57,434 nucleotides of DNA from Arminella tubonensis (GTDB lineage: Bacteria > Pseudomonadota > Alphaproteobacteria > Rhizobiales > Rhizobiaceae): positions 1 to 57,434 of the forward strand of contig NZ_PCDP01000064.1 of NCBI RefSeq assembly GCF_003240585.1, written 5' to 3'. A program made the translations under genes and the position numbers. Positions 26,838-34,923 of the stretch are shown here, piece after piece. Positions within the stretch are counted from its first letter, which is position 1, and every line of letters starts with the position of its first letter. The notes under the pieces are model-generated. The model made no database searches, was not told the origin of the DNA, and saw nothing but the letters and a program-made list of their open reading frames with translations.

Positions 26838-27443
26838 GTGCTGCAATCCTCGCCAGTCGGTGCAAGAGACCAGCCGGCCCTGCCGGACATTCGGAAGCTC
26901 CTGTTTAAACCTAATATTTCAGTCCACGGACCTATTACCGACGGCACTCTCTCCTTCGTTCTCGACCGTCTATCAGAAGTCAGAGACAGCAACGAAGATC
27001 TCATCATGGAACTCAACACCACTGGCGGCGATGCCGACGTCGCGCGCCGGATTGCTCTGGAAATCAGGCTATTCCGCCGCCACGGAGCCCACGGAGCGTA
27101 TTGCGTGGGGAAGACAAACGTCTATTCAGCCGGAGTGACGATTTTCGCTTCATTTGCTCCCAGCAGCCGCTTTCTGACGGAAGACGCTGTGCTACTTATC
27201 CACGAACGTAGACTGGAGAAGTCGATTGATCTCAATGGCCCGATGAAGGCAAACATTCAGATCATACGTGAGCAGCTCGCCCTTCTTGAAACCGCTGAAA
27301 AGCTGGAAGCAGAAGGTTTCGCCGAGTTGGTACAAGGCAGCAAGCTATCTTTGGACGCGCTCTACGACAGGCTGATGAACAACTGCTATATGTTCCCATC
27401 GGAAGCTCTTAAGCTGAACATCATTCAAGACATCTTGCAATAA
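26838..27443 (+). CDS. Orphan ClpP-like serine protease
   Basis: 201 aa from GTG 26838 behind GGGAGAG. Fold and motifs follow ClpP/SDH-type proteases: LIMELNTTGGDADVARRIAL, the nucleophile Ser97 in NVYSAGVTIF and the catalytic His122 in AVLLIHERR. The surrounding sequence diverges from housekeeping ClpP, whose motif is GQAASMGA. Asp of the triad is not assignable by eye. No AAA+ partner (clpX/clpA) is nearby. Driven by an EcfG-type promoter, it may be a stress-induced protease or a ClpP-like modulator. A sterile family member is possible. Confidence 0.8.
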   Translation: MLQSSPVGARDQPALPDIRKLLFKPNISVHGPITDGTLSFVLDRLSEVRDSNEDLIMELNTTGGDADVARRIALEIRLFRRHGAHGAYCVGKTNVYSAGVTIFASFAPSSRFLTEDAVLLIHERRLEKSIDLNGPMKANIQIIREQLALLETAEKLEAEGFAELVQGSKLSLDALYDRLMNNCYMFPSEALKLNIIQDILQ

Positions 27444-27654
27444 GGCCGACTGGACGCACGATCGCCGTCTTTCCGAGCGGCCAATGCCCGGAATTGGCTC
27501 TTGAGCACTTTTCCTTTGAGCTGGCACTTTGCTCGGCGGGCTTGTCACAAAGATCGGGATCGCTCTCCATATGTGTCGGCTGCCGGGCGTTTCCTGCCAC
27601 ATGATGAGAGGCTGCTTTGAGGGCTCGCACAGGAGCCAAGCTATCACGCAGAGG

Positions 27655-28491
27655 TCAAACGGGGTCGGCGCCCATGACGAGTCCCTCAATGTCATGTTTC
27701 TGGACAATAGGCACCAATTCATCGACAACGCGGCAGACCAAATGCCGCTTGGCGATGTCAGGCAGGGCATCATGCCACGCCTTCGTGACCATCATGTCAT
27801 GGAGCGCCGCGTGTCCGGCGCCGGGCGCATCAACGCCCAAGACCATGACCGGGCGAGCAATTGGCGACAGATGTTCTGTGCCTCGATGAACTGTGAGGGC
27901 TGACCGACAAGAGATATCTCCACGCCGAGGATATTTGCGCACGGCCCTCTCCTGGAAACGGCCCCACAGCGCCTTGTCAGGAAACATCTCGTGTTTCCAG
28001 TCCCGACCATCGTCAAATTGGGTCCCTGGAGCGACTTCGAATGGCCCCATGTCTTCGGTCACGTCGACGCCGGTCAGATTGAACGCCAGGGATGTAAGCG
28101 TTCGGTCGCGATAGGTCTCAACCGGTGACGGAAAATCACGGTGCCACGGCTGATACTTCGCGCCTTGGAACGGGACGTCAAAGCCGATCTCCACGATCTG
28201 GTAGTCGGGGCCAAGGGCGTTTGTGCAGATGTCGACAACCCACGGGTTAACGACCAGATCGACAAAGCCGCGAAAATCTTGAGGATGGATCTCCACGTAC
28301 CACCGCCTTGGACCGCGCCCGACGGCACCGCCCGGCCGCTGGATGGCCGACCAGAAGGCCGTCATCATGTCTTCGCGCATCTCAGCCGCCCACTCAGGGG
28401 TAAACGCTCCCTTCAGCCCGATGATGCCATCGTTCGACAGTGTCTCCAAATGAGCGGAGATGTCGTAGCTAGGTGTTGTGTGAACATTCAT
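27655..28491 (-). CDS. Phytanoyl-CoA dioxygenase (PhyH) family protein
   Basis: 278 aa from ATG 28491 behind GGGAGGATG. Fe(II)/2-oxoglutarate oxygenase motifs: HxD in YQPWHRDFPSP (His117, Asp119), distal His202 in LTVHRGTEHLS and Arg213 in SPIARPVMV as the likely 2-oxoglutarate anchor. PhyH-family enzymes hydroxylate small molecules such as fatty acyl-CoA, ectoine precursors or opine-like compounds; substrate here is unknown. Divergent from a LacI-type regulator with a shared 95-bp promoter region, so probably repressed by it. Confidence 0.85.
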   Translation of the reverse strand: MNVHTTPSYDISAHLETLSNDGIIGLKGAFTPEWAAEMREDMMTAFWSAIQRPGGAVGRGPRRWYVEIHPQDFRGFVDLVVNPWVVDICTNALGPDYQIVEIGFDVPFQGAKYQPWHRDFPSPVETYRDRTLTSLAFNLTGVDVTEDMGPFEVAPGTQFDDGRDWKHEMFPDKALWGRFQERAVRKYPRRGDISCRSALTVHRGTEHLSPIARPVMVLGVDAPGAGHAALHDMMVTKAWHDALPDIAKRHLVCRVVDELVPIVQKHDIEGLVMGADPV

Positions 28492-28527
28492 GGCGCATCC
28501 TCCCAGGATCCCCGCTAAGATATCCCA

Positions 28528-28543
28528 ACTAATAATTATTAGT
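28528..28543. promoter_or_regulatory. Perfect 16-bp AT-rich palindrome, likely operator
   Basis: ACTAATAATTATTAGT is a perfect dyad in the intergenic region between the divergent PhyH and LacI-type genes. LacI-family operators are dyads, usually with a central CG; this one has a central AT. Placement over the shared promoters makes it the best candidate site for the regulator. Confidence 0.6.
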
Positions 28544-28601
28544 CAATGGCAAAACATCTTTAGCTAGGGTAGAAAGTGTCCGGTTATTGGGAGAACAGAG
28601 A

Positions 28602-29654
28602 TTGAGCGTCACGAAGGTTCCAAGAAGGGCGACAATGATGGACGTCGCCAGAGCGGCTGGATGCTCCCAGGCGACTGTGTCCGTGGTCCTCAACAACAGC
28701 AACGATATCAAAATCTCGTCCGACCTTCAGGCGAGGGTCGTTAATGCAGCAAGGTCACTTGGCTACGGTGCCGCCAGCCCGATCAGGCGCGCCGCTCTTC
28801 AGGAGCTGCGGGGAGGGTGCATCGGATTTATCGTCGATCAGCTCGCCACAACGCCCGAAGCGGTGAATGCTATTGAGGGCGCACGTCAGGAATCATGGGA
28901 GGATGAGGTCACCATCCTTATTGGGCAAACCCAAGGACGGGCCGAGAATGAGAAGAGAGTTCTCGATCGACTATTGCGCGCCGATGTGCAGGGCATCGTC
29001 TACATGTCAATCTTTACCCGCCGAGTGGCGCTTGATCCGTCTTTTCATGACGTGCCCGTTCCAGTCGTACTCCTCAACTGCTATGCCAATGACAACCGAT
29101 TTCCCTGCGTTGTACCGGACGAGGTCAACGGGGGACGAAGCGCAACCGAGGCATTGATCAATCTCGGGCACAAGCGGATCGCCACCATCTGCGGCGAGAC
29201 TTTTATGGAGGCGGCGCAGGACCGGCTCACAGGTTACAGGCAAGCGCTGGCGCGGGGTGGCCTACCTTTTGATAGCCGATTGGTGGTCGATGGGGACTGG
29301 ACGCCGACGTCGGGTTATGAAGCGACGCGGAAGCTTCTCTCGATGCCGCAGCGGCCGACAGCGATTTTTTGCCAGAATGACAAGATGGCTATGGGGGCAT
29401 TTGATGCGATCCGCGACGCGGGCCTGGAGATACCTCGTGACATCTCAGTCATCGGCTACGATGATGACGAGCTGGCGCGCCATTTAAGGCCACAACTGAC
29501 GACCAACGACCTGCCCCATCGTGCAATGGGTGGGTGGGCGGTTCGCCAGCTTGAAAAGGATTCCTTCCGAGTCCAGACGGGTTACCGCGTCCATAGGATT
29601 GCCTGCTCATTTGTCGAGCGGGCATCAGCGACAACAGCGTGGAGAGACGAGTGA
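28602..29654 (+). CDS. LacI/GalR-family transcriptional regulator
   Basis: About 350 aa from TTG 28602 (LSVTKVPRRATMMDVARAAG), which has GGGAG eight bases upstream; 28587 has no such site. The N-terminal HTH reads MMDVARAAGCSQATVSVVLN, followed by a hinge and a periplasmic-binding-like sensor domain (GCIGFIVDQLATTP, IVYMSIFTRRV, TAIFCQNDKMAMGAFDAIRD, DISVIGYDDDELARHLRPQL). It probably binds a small-molecule effector related to the PhyH enzyme substrate and controls the divergent gene and itself. Confidence 0.9.
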   Translation: MSVTKVPRRATMMDVARAAGCSQATVSVVLNNSNDIKISSDLQARVVNAARSLGYGAASPIRRAALQELRGGCIGFIVDQLATTPEAVNAIEGARQESWEDEVTILIGQTQGRAENEKRVLDRLLRADVQGIVYMSIFTRRVALDPSFHDVPVPVVLLNCYANDNRFPCVVPDEVNGGRSATEALINLGHKRIATICGETFMEAAQDRLTGYRQALARGGLPFDSRLVVDGDWTPTSGYEATRKLLSMPQRPTAIFCQNDKMAMGAFDAIRDAGLEIPRDISVIGYDDDELARHLRPQLTTNDLPHRAMGGWAVRQLEKDSFRVQTGYRVHRIACSFVERASATTAWRDE

Positions 29655-29828
29655 GTGCAATTCGACGCCGCCTCCGAGAACCGCGCTTTCCAGGATCAGA
29701 CGATTTCCGCAGAAGAGCGTCACGAGGGGGCGGTGGTTTCGAACGAAACTCGAGAGGTCGAGAATGACCGGCCGAATTCGTCAAGCGCGAAGATTTCCGA
29801 GTATGCCTCGGGGGCCCGGCACGATTGA
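29655..29828 (+). CDS. Small hydrophilic ORF, 57 aa
   Basis: GTG 29655 starts immediately after the LacI stop (TGA then GTG) with GGAGAG upstream. Product starts MQFDAASENRAFQDQTISAE and is acidic and hydrophilic. The frame ends just before an intrinsic terminator, so it would be the last cistron of the regulator transcript. No family recognised; it could also be untranslated tail. Confidence 0.4.
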   Translation: MQFDAASENRAFQDQTISAEERHEGAVVSNETREVENDRPNSSSAKISEYASGARHD

Positions 29829-29839
29829 CGCGGCCAGAC

Positions 29840-29866
29840 CCCGGCTCCATTGCCGGGCTCTCTTTT
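29840..29866 (+). terminator. Intrinsic terminator
   Basis: CCCGGC-tccatt-GCCGGG hairpin followed by CTCTCTTTT. Ends the lacI-type transcript. Confidence 0.65.
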
Positions 29867-30226
29867 CCAGACCTGGGTATGGGCGGGCAATGAAAACGAT
29901 CACTTCTAAGCTCGGGAGCAATGCGACCTTTACGGCTTCAGGTTGCGCATTCACGTCCCTCGCTTTGAACCCAGACAGTTGCTTCTTCTGAAGAACGGCA
30001 AACTACTTTAAGTGACGGATCTTTGTCGAACAGGGCATGCGGCCCGTCGCTGCTCCTTCCAAGACGCGCCCTCAACAACGATAAGCCAAGCACCTCAGCG
30101 GCTTTTGCCTGTTTGGTCTTTCTGAACTCTCTAGACCCATTGCGGCCCCGTAGATTGCTGCGGCCATTCTCAGCAGGGCGGCGGTGTCAAGGCAGCGCAC
30201 CTGCAGAATTGTCGGCACAATGCAAT
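29867..30226. other. Intergenic, no gene recognised
   Basis: A 33-codon frame at about 29890 (MKTITSKLGSNATF) has only a weak ribosome-binding site. Nothing else supported. Confidence 0.35.
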
Positions 30227-30252
30227 GGAACCCGCAGCCTAAACCGGGCGTT
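30227..30252 (+). promoter_or_regulatory. EcfG-type stress promoter
   Basis: GGAAC (30227-30231), 17-base spacer, CGTT (30249-30252), 41 bp upstream of the iron-permease-family gene. Confidence 0.65.
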
Positions 30253-30293
30253 TTGCGCAACGAGCTATCGGCTTCTCATAAGTGGAGAGCAAG

Positions 30294-30689
30294 ATGTCAC
30301 AGAAAGCCAGTTTCTTTTCCAGTTTCGCAAGCGCCATCTCGAATTGGTCAGGGAAGCCCTTGACGTTCATGTTAGCACTGGCAGCCGTGATTGTATGGGC
30401 GGTCACGGGTCCAATGTTCAACTACTCTGAAACCTGGCAGCTTGTGATCAACACCGGGACGACCATCATAACCTTCCTGATGGTGTTCGTCCTTCAAAAC
30501 TCCCAAAATCGCGACGGCAAGGCACTCCAGGCGAAACTCGATGAACTCATCCTGACCAGCAAGGCGAGCAACAAGTTTGTTGGGGTCGAAAAGCTGGACG
30601 AGCGGGAATTGCGTGAAATGAGTGCTCTCTTGATGAAGGAAGCGGAAAAGGTGGAGGACAAAGCGGAAGCAAAGGCTGCCTCACGGTAG
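30294..30689 (+). CDS. Low-affinity iron permease family membrane protein
   Basis: 131 aa from ATG 30294 (MSQKASFFSSFASAISNWSG) behind GGAGAG. Two membrane helices: TFMLALAAVIVWAVTGPMFN and TWQLVINTGTTIITFLMVFV. The second runs into LQNSQNRDGKALQAKLDELI, the signature of the COG5478/PF04120 low-affinity iron permease family, which is widespread in rhizobia. The C-terminus (after about 85) is a charged cytoplasmic tail with coiled-coil potential and KVEDKAEAKAA. True iron transport by the bacterial members is unproven. EcfG-type promoter upstream. Confidence 0.85.
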   Translation: MSQKASFFSSFASAISNWSGKPLTFMLALAAVIVWAVTGPMFNYSETWQLVINTGTTIITFLMVFVLQNSQNRDGKALQAKLDELILTSKASNKFVGVEKLDERELREMSALLMKEAEKVEDKAEAKAASR

Positions 30690-30792
30690 GCACTAAATTG
30701 ACCTCCTTCCGGTCACGCCGCTTTGGAGCGTTGTGAGGGCGACCGGCCAATGCTGGGGGCAACGGTCAAGGATCTTGCGAAGTGATCACTTG

Positions 30793-31032
30793 TCAATTGA
30801 GGCCGACTTCCTGAAGCGCGCGAATGAGCGCCCATTCGGGCCTTGCTGGCAGGTCGGTTCCCTCAAGCACCTCGACATATTGCGATCACCACAAGAGGCT
30901 CATCGCCGCCCGCGTTGGGCCAACTATCCAAAGGACGTCAATGGCTCCCTGCGTGAACCTGATAACATGGTACGTTCCCAGCTTGTCGAGCTCGGTACGT
31001 CTGCCGTCAGCCCATAGGCTGCTTTTGAGCAT
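30793..31032 (-). pseudogene. Hypothetical gene interrupted by in-frame TGA
   Basis: From ATG 31032 the minus strand reads MLKSSLWADGRRTELDKLGT, YHVIRFTQGAIDVLWIVGPT, RAAMSLLW, then TGA (30888-30886), then SQYVEVLEGTDLPARPEWAL and IRALQEVGLN to a second TGA at 30795-30793. Both halves are equally protein-like and in one frame, so a single gene with a nonsense mutation is likely. Family not recognised. Nothing suggests selenocysteine. Confidence 0.5.
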
Positions 31033-31182
31033 TCCCTGACCAACCGGTTAAGAAATTTCGCTGTCACTCAACTGCGGACAGGGGCGTTGGCCAGGGCCCA
31101 GCGGAGGGGGTTTCCCTGTGACATTCAGCGAGGTGCCGTGTCTCTTGAGTTTTGGCCCATGACAGCTTCCGCCGCCAGGAAA

Positions 31183-31207
31183 GGAACTATCGCTAGTGGT
31201 CTCGGTT
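31183..31207 (+). promoter_or_regulatory. EcfG-type stress promoter
   Basis: GGAAC (31183-31187), 16-base spacer, GGTT (31204-31207), 33 bp upstream of the small membrane protein at 31241. Confidence 0.7.
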
Positions 31208-31240
31208 ATTGGGAATAATTCTAACCTAAGAGCACCCTCC

Positions 31241-31585
31241 ATGACGCCAAATCAAGATGATAAACCCGTCCTGTCACCCACCGAAGCTAGGCAAGCCGAG
31301 CGCGGCACTCCCGTGTTTGTCGTGTTGGTCGCAGCTCTCATACTTGTGGCCGTAGGCTGGGCCGGGGTGGAGATGTGGGGTCAGCATATCGATCCAAACA
31401 AATCCCAAACCGCTGCTCCGGCCGCGGGCTCGTCTGCCGGGTCGACGCCGCAGCGGGGCACGGTCGACAATAGCGCCAACGCTGGCAGTCCCGTCCAACT
31501 CGCGCCGGTCGACAAATCCGAAAATGCTCAGCGAGGAATGAAAAGCATACCAGCGCAGCCGAGCCGGGACGGTGCTCAAAATTGA
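31241..31585 (+). CDS. Small single-pass membrane protein, SRDGAQ tail
   Basis: 114 aa from ATG 31241 (MTPNQDDKPVLSPTEARQAE). One membrane helix near 25-46 (VFVVLVAALILVAVGWAGVE) and a low-complexity periplasmic-type tail rich in Ala, Gly, Ser and Pro, ending PAQPSRDGAQN. The same layout and tail (PQLPSRDGAQK) occurs in the gene at 34260-34631, so the two are paralogues. No known domain. EcfG-type promoter upstream. The start lacks a strong ribosome-binding site. Confidence 0.65.
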   Translation: MTPNQDDKPVLSPTEARQAERGTPVFVVLVAALILVAVGWAGVEMWGQHIDPNKSQTAAPAAGSSAGSTPQRGTVDNSANAGSPVQLAPVDKSENAQRGMKSIPAQPSRDGAQN

Positions 31586-31659
31586 TCAGCACCACTTCCA
31601 GCGTCACCCCTTCGGGGTCCGCCACTTCGAACTTCCATGGACTTCCTCGTTCGATGTTG

Positions 31660-31962
31660 TCACTCGGGGCAGGGTTGAAAGCCAGGGGGGTTGTCGGTGT
31701 TGGCGTTTGGATATGTCTGTCCATTACCGTTTCGGCAATCAGTGCCGGCGGCGTTGCCTGGCTTCGTCCGGTTAGTGCTGTAAGTCATAGCAGGGTCGGT
31801 GTTGATCTCGCCATTCGCGCTGCCGATATCCGGCGTTTTTCGCAATTGCGAGCGGGAAGACTCGCTCTGACCGGGAGTTTTGCGGAACTCGGCCGCGTCT
31901 ACGGGAGCATGAAATATTCCAAAGATCGCGATGATTGAGATGGCAGCTGCTGCGCGGGACAT
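31660..31962 (-). CDS. Small secreted protein, 100 aa
   Basis: ATG 31962 follows AAGGAG. A signal peptide, MSRAAAAISIIAIFGIFHAP, with cleavage near VDAAEF, precedes a hydrophilic mature part rich in Asn, Thr and Ser with two Cys (TDCRNGNG and the C-terminal QPCPE). Family not recognised. EcfG-type promoter upstream. Converges on the 31241 gene. Confidence 0.7.
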   Translation of the reverse strand: MSRAAAAISIIAIFGIFHAPVDAAEFRKTPGQSESSRSQLRKTPDIGSANGEINTDPAMTYSTNRTKPGNAAGTDCRNGNGQTYPNANTDNPPGFQPCPE

Positions 31963-31991
31963 GGCGGCTTCTCCTTGGACCATAATTTCAG

Positions 31992-32016
31992 AACATTGAC
32001 CCCTGCGGTTTGTTCC
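31992..32016 (-). promoter_or_regulatory. EcfG-type stress promoter
   Basis: Minus strand: GGAAC (32016-32012), 16-base spacer, TGTT (31995-31992), 30 bp upstream of the secreted protein at 31962. Confidence 0.6.
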
Positions 32017-32078
32017 AATTTGCCTAGAAACTTGCCATCCGTTCTCGTCAACCCGACCTCCCAAAAAATTGCCTTTAC

Positions 32079-32126
32079 ATATCATCGAGAATATAGCCAT
32101 ATAGGTATATAGCTATTTGGTGATAT
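32079..32126. promoter_or_regulatory. AT-rich operator/promoter of the arsR-type operon
   Basis: Outer inverted repeat ATATCA (32079-32084) / TGATAT (32121-32126) encloses ATATAGC repeated at 32091-32097 and 32107-32113, with AGCTAT following. Strongly AT-rich against a GC-rich background and abutting the regulator start at 32127. Likely autoregulatory site for the ArsR-type protein. Confidence 0.55.
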
Positions 32127-32471
32127 ATGGATGATGGCCTTAATGAGCTTTTCTCAGCGCTCTCCGATCCGACAAGGAGGGCAATTCTTGGCAGGCTTGC
32201 TTACGGCAAGGCGACCGTAGCCGAACTCGCCAAGCCCTTTAAGTTATCTCAGCCCGCCATTTCGAAGCACCTGAAGGTTCTGGAAGAGGCCGGCTTGATC
32301 CGCTCCGGCCGGGAAGCGAATTCGCGTCCCCGCGAACTTGAGCCGGACGCTTTCAAGAAGATCTCTGATTGGATCGCCGATTACAGGCGCTTCTGGGATC
32401 AGAACTTTGATCGTCTCGATGACTATCTGTCCACGGTACAAGGAAACGAAAATGACAAATCCGGAGACTAA
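32127..32471 (+). CDS. ArsR/SmtB-family regulator
   Basis: 114 aa from ATG 32127. Winged helix-turn-helix: LFSALSDPTRRAILGRLAYG, then VAELAKPFKLSQPAISKHLK and VLEEAGLIRSGR. No metal-binding Cys (ELCVCDL) motif, so it is of the type usually paired with SRPBCC/AHSA1 proteins rather than a metal sensor. Its end overlaps the SRPBCC gene by 20 bp and the third gene is a GST, giving a compact three-gene operon under likely autorepression. Confidence 0.9.
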   Translation: MDDGLNELFSALSDPTRRAILGRLAYGKATVAELAKPFKLSQPAISKHLKVLEEAGLIRSGREANSRPRELEPDAFKKISDWIADYRRFWDQNFDRLDDYLSTVQGNENDKSGD

Positions 32472-32937
32472 AACTGACAACGCCCGCGAGCTGGTTATTG
32501 TACGAAGGTTCGATGCCCCATGCGATCTTGTTTTTAGGGCATGGACCGACCCGAAAGCGTTGACCCAATGGAGCGGTCCTGCCGGTTTCAAGGCGGTGGG
32601 CGACCAGCTTGAAGTCTGGCCCGGCGGGAGACACCGCGCCTGTCTGATAGCGCCCGATGGAGAAGAGCACTGGGTTAGCGGCAAATATCTCGAGGTCGAG
32701 CCGCCTCACAGGTTGGTCTTCACCCACGCCTGGGAGATCGGAACCGGCGAAAGGAGCCCGGAAACGATCGTTACCATCACGTTGAAGGAGAGCGACGGAG
32801 GCACGGAAATGACCTTTCGGCAAAGTGGATTTGAAAGTGCATCGTCACTTAAGGGTCATGAAGACGGTTGGTCGCAAAGCTTCGAGCGATTGGGTGTTTT
32901 TCTAGGAACTGAATCCGGCAGGCCAGAATATGAGTGA
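32452..32937 (+). CDS. SRPBCC / AHSA1-domain protein
   Basis: 161 aa from ATG 32452. AHSA1-like START/Bet v1 fold: ARELVIVRRFDAPCDLVFRA, WTDPKALTQWSGPAGF, EVEPPHRLVFTHAW and a C-terminal GHEDGWSQSFERLGVFL, all typical of the family. These proteins bind hydrophobic small molecules or act with Hsp90-like partners; those encoded beside ArsR regulators have no firm function. Overlaps arsR by 20 bp and the GST gene by 8 bp. Confidence 0.88.
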   Translation: MTNPETKTDNARELVIVRRFDAPCDLVFRAWTDPKALTQWSGPAGFKAVGDQLEVWPGGRHRACLIAPDGEEHWVSGKYLEVEPPHRLVFTHAWEIGTGERSPETIVTITLKESDGGTEMTFRQSGFESASSLKGHEDGWSQSFERLGVFLGTESGRPEYE

Positions 32938-33550
32938 GGCATCGACGAAGCTTTATTATTGCGAGACACTCAATCCTCGGAAGGCCTGCGCCGCCGCTCG
33001 TTTTCTTAAAGCCGACGTCGAGTTCGTAAGGATTGACCTGGCGAGGGGAGAACAGCGTACCCCAGAATTCCTGGCACTCAACCCCAACGGGAAAGTCCCT
33101 GTGCTGCAGGATGATAGGGGGACCTTATGGGAAGCGAATGCCATCATGTGCAGGCTGTCTGACAGAGTTGCATCGGATTTCTGGCCGCATGACCACCGGC
33201 AGATCGACGTGCTCCGCTGGCTAAGTTGGGATGCCAGTCATTTCACCCGGCACGGGGCAACGCTGTGGTTTGAATACCTGATCAAGCCGTTATGGGGCGG
33301 GGAGCCCGACGTTGCAGTGATCGAGGAGGCGAAGACGAACTTTCGACTGCATGCTCGGGTGCTCGATGATCATTTGGCTACTCGCGATTTTGCACTCGGG
33401 ACGACGATGACTGTCGCCGATTTCGCACTGGCCGCGGCACTTCCTTTTGCGACCGCTGCTCAGATTCCGCTCGCCGAGTTCCGGCATATCGAGGCGTGGT
33501 ATGGACGGCTTGAACAATTGGAAGCGTGGCGAAACCCTTTTCCAGGATAG
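32930..33550 (+). CDS. Glutathione S-transferase family protein
   Basis: 206 aa from ATG 32930, inside the end of the SRPBCC gene. N-terminal thioredoxin-fold domain (KLYYCETLNPRKACAAARFL; LNPNGKVPVLQDD with the cis-Pro; LWEANAIMCRLSDRV with the Glu-x glutathione-binding site). An all-helical C-terminal domain follows (TMTVADFALAAALPFA). Conjugates or reduces electrophiles with glutathione in the cytoplasm; substrate not known. Last gene of the arsR operon. Confidence 0.9.
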   Translation: MSEASTKLYYCETLNPRKACAAARFLKADVEFVRIDLARGEQRTPEFLALNPNGKVPVLQDDRGTLWEANAIMCRLSDRVASDFWPHDHRQIDVLRWLSWDASHFTRHGATLWFEYLIKPLWGGEPDVAVIEEAKTNFRLHARVLDDHLATRDFALGTTMTVADFALAAALPFATAAQIPLAEFRHIEAWYGRLEQLEAWRNPFPG

Positions 33551-34004
33551 GGGGTGGCGACCAGTGCGGACCGAAAGGGGGGCGGCTTCACTGCTAGCAG
33601 TCTGCCGCGACATTTACGGCTGGCAAGCCCGGCCGATCCAAACCGCAGGATCAGGGGTGTGAAGTTTCATCCGAAAAAGCGGCGCATGCAGAGTCAGGGC
33701 CGATGAGGCATTGGCGGTCGCTCTGTGCATCGGCTACCTCACAGCGTTGCCTCGACAAGGTCAACGGGCTGTCCATCGCTCGGTCTTCCAGGAGGACGGC
33801 TGTGGTCAGTCAGCATGTGGCGTTGCCCCGTTGCATTTCAAACTTTGCCGCTTCAATCTCCAATGTCTGCACCCGCCTTGGAAGCAAAAACCTGCTACCT
33901 GGCTCTATCAGTTTGAGACTCGGCAGCAACCTGAAACCAGGGGGCGAGCGTTATAAGCAATCTTGCCATTATCTATTCCTTGGACGGGAAAGATTTTAAG
34001 CTAG
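33551..34004. other. Gap, no gene recognised
   Basis: About 450 bp. Plus-strand frames in 33703-33999 are open in three registers but none resembles a known protein. Possibly gene remains; no repeat or hairpin noted. Confidence 0.35.
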
Positions 34005-34247
34005 TCAGCCGCGAAATTCGCCTTCATTCATCTCGCCAGGATCGTAGTTTATGTCCCAGTCTTTTTGAGCCTTCTTGCCAGGAGGGGCCTTGTTGAGAGT
34101 GGCGTCATCGGAACCCGTAATGACGCGAGGCTTGGCGCTTGCAACTCCGTTGTTGTCACTGGACTTAATCAGTTTTCGATATTGCCCGGCTGCGTCTTGT
34201 TCAACAGAGGCAGAGCCACTTTTACCTGGGTTATCTGAGTTTGACAC
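34005..34247 (-). CDS. Small hydrophilic protein, 80 aa
   Basis: GTG 34247 follows AGGGAG (spacing 9), 12 bp after the stop of the 34260-34631 gene, so the two form an operon. Product begins VSNSDNPGKSGSASVEQDAA and ends DINYDPGEMNEGEFRG. It is highly charged, Gly/Ser/Asp/Asn-rich and probably disordered. Reminiscent of small stress-induced hydrophilic proteins, but no family recognised. Confidence 0.65.
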   Translation of the reverse strand: MSNSDNPGKSGSASVEQDAAGQYRKLIKSSDNNGVASAKPRVITGSDDATLNKAPPGKKAQKDWDINYDPGEMNEGEFRG

Positions 34248-34259
34248 TGTCCATACTCC

Positions 34260-34631
34260 CTATTTCTGAGCACCGTCGCGGCTTGGCAGCTGCGGCGTGC
34301 CGTTCAGTTCTCTTTCGTTATTTTCTGATCTGTTGGTGGGGGCCGTCTGCAATGGCTGGCCAAAAGGCGCACCGTTATCGATGGCTCCGGCAGGAGCGCC
34401 GGTTCCAGGAACTATTGTCGATAAAGTCCTATGCGCATCAGTGACAGGCCTGGGCCACATGAGCCGCGACGTCGCTCCAATGGCAAGCACTGCTAGCCCG
34501 GCGACCACAATCATCGTCGCAACAGCCGTCGTTGACTGTTTGCTCGCGAATCTGATGTCGGATCTCTCAGGACCACTATCATTTGGCCGCGGGGCCTGAT
34601 CGTTTGTAATATGTTCCATTGGCTGGTTCAT
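34260..34631 (-). CDS. Small single-pass membrane protein, SRDGAQ tail
   Basis: 123 aa from ATG 34631 behind GAGGAAA. One membrane helix near 38-57 (VATMIVVAGLAVLAIGATSR), then a Pro/Gly/Asn-rich tail ending PQLPSRDGAQK, shared with the 31241-31585 protein. EcfG-type promoter upstream. First gene of a two-gene unit with the 80-aa hydrophilic protein. Function unknown. Confidence 0.7.
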   Translation of the reverse strand: MNQPMEHITNDQAPRPNDSGPERSDIRFASKQSTTAVATMIVVAGLAVLAIGATSRLMWPRPVTDAHRTLSTIVPGTGAPAGAIDNGAPFGQPLQTAPTNRSENNERELNGTPQLPSRDGAQK

Positions 34632-34654
34632 CTTCAGTTTCCTCTTTCACTTCG

Positions 34655-34679
34655 AACCTCAAGGTCACGAGTTGGTTCC
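34655..34679 (-). promoter_or_regulatory. EcfG-type stress promoter
   Basis: Minus strand: GGAAC (34679-34675), 16-base spacer, GGTT (34658-34655), 24 bp upstream of ATG 34631. Confidence 0.7.
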
Positions 34680-34923
34680 ATCCCCAGCAGATTGCGGAAA
34701 TCGAGTGCAGGCCTTGGCAAAGGGATGGGCTTGGCCTTTCAGGCGCCAACTAGACGTGCGCGAAGAATCCCGCTCTATGGGACGGGCGGGGCCAAACGTG
34801 AAGTGGAGGAGCGCGGAGCTAATTCTGCGAAAACAAACGTTTCTTGATGCGGCGGCATAAAATACCGAAATGGTCGATTCATTCCGCGCGCCAATGTCGA
34901 GACGGTAAATCCCGGGTTGCAAC

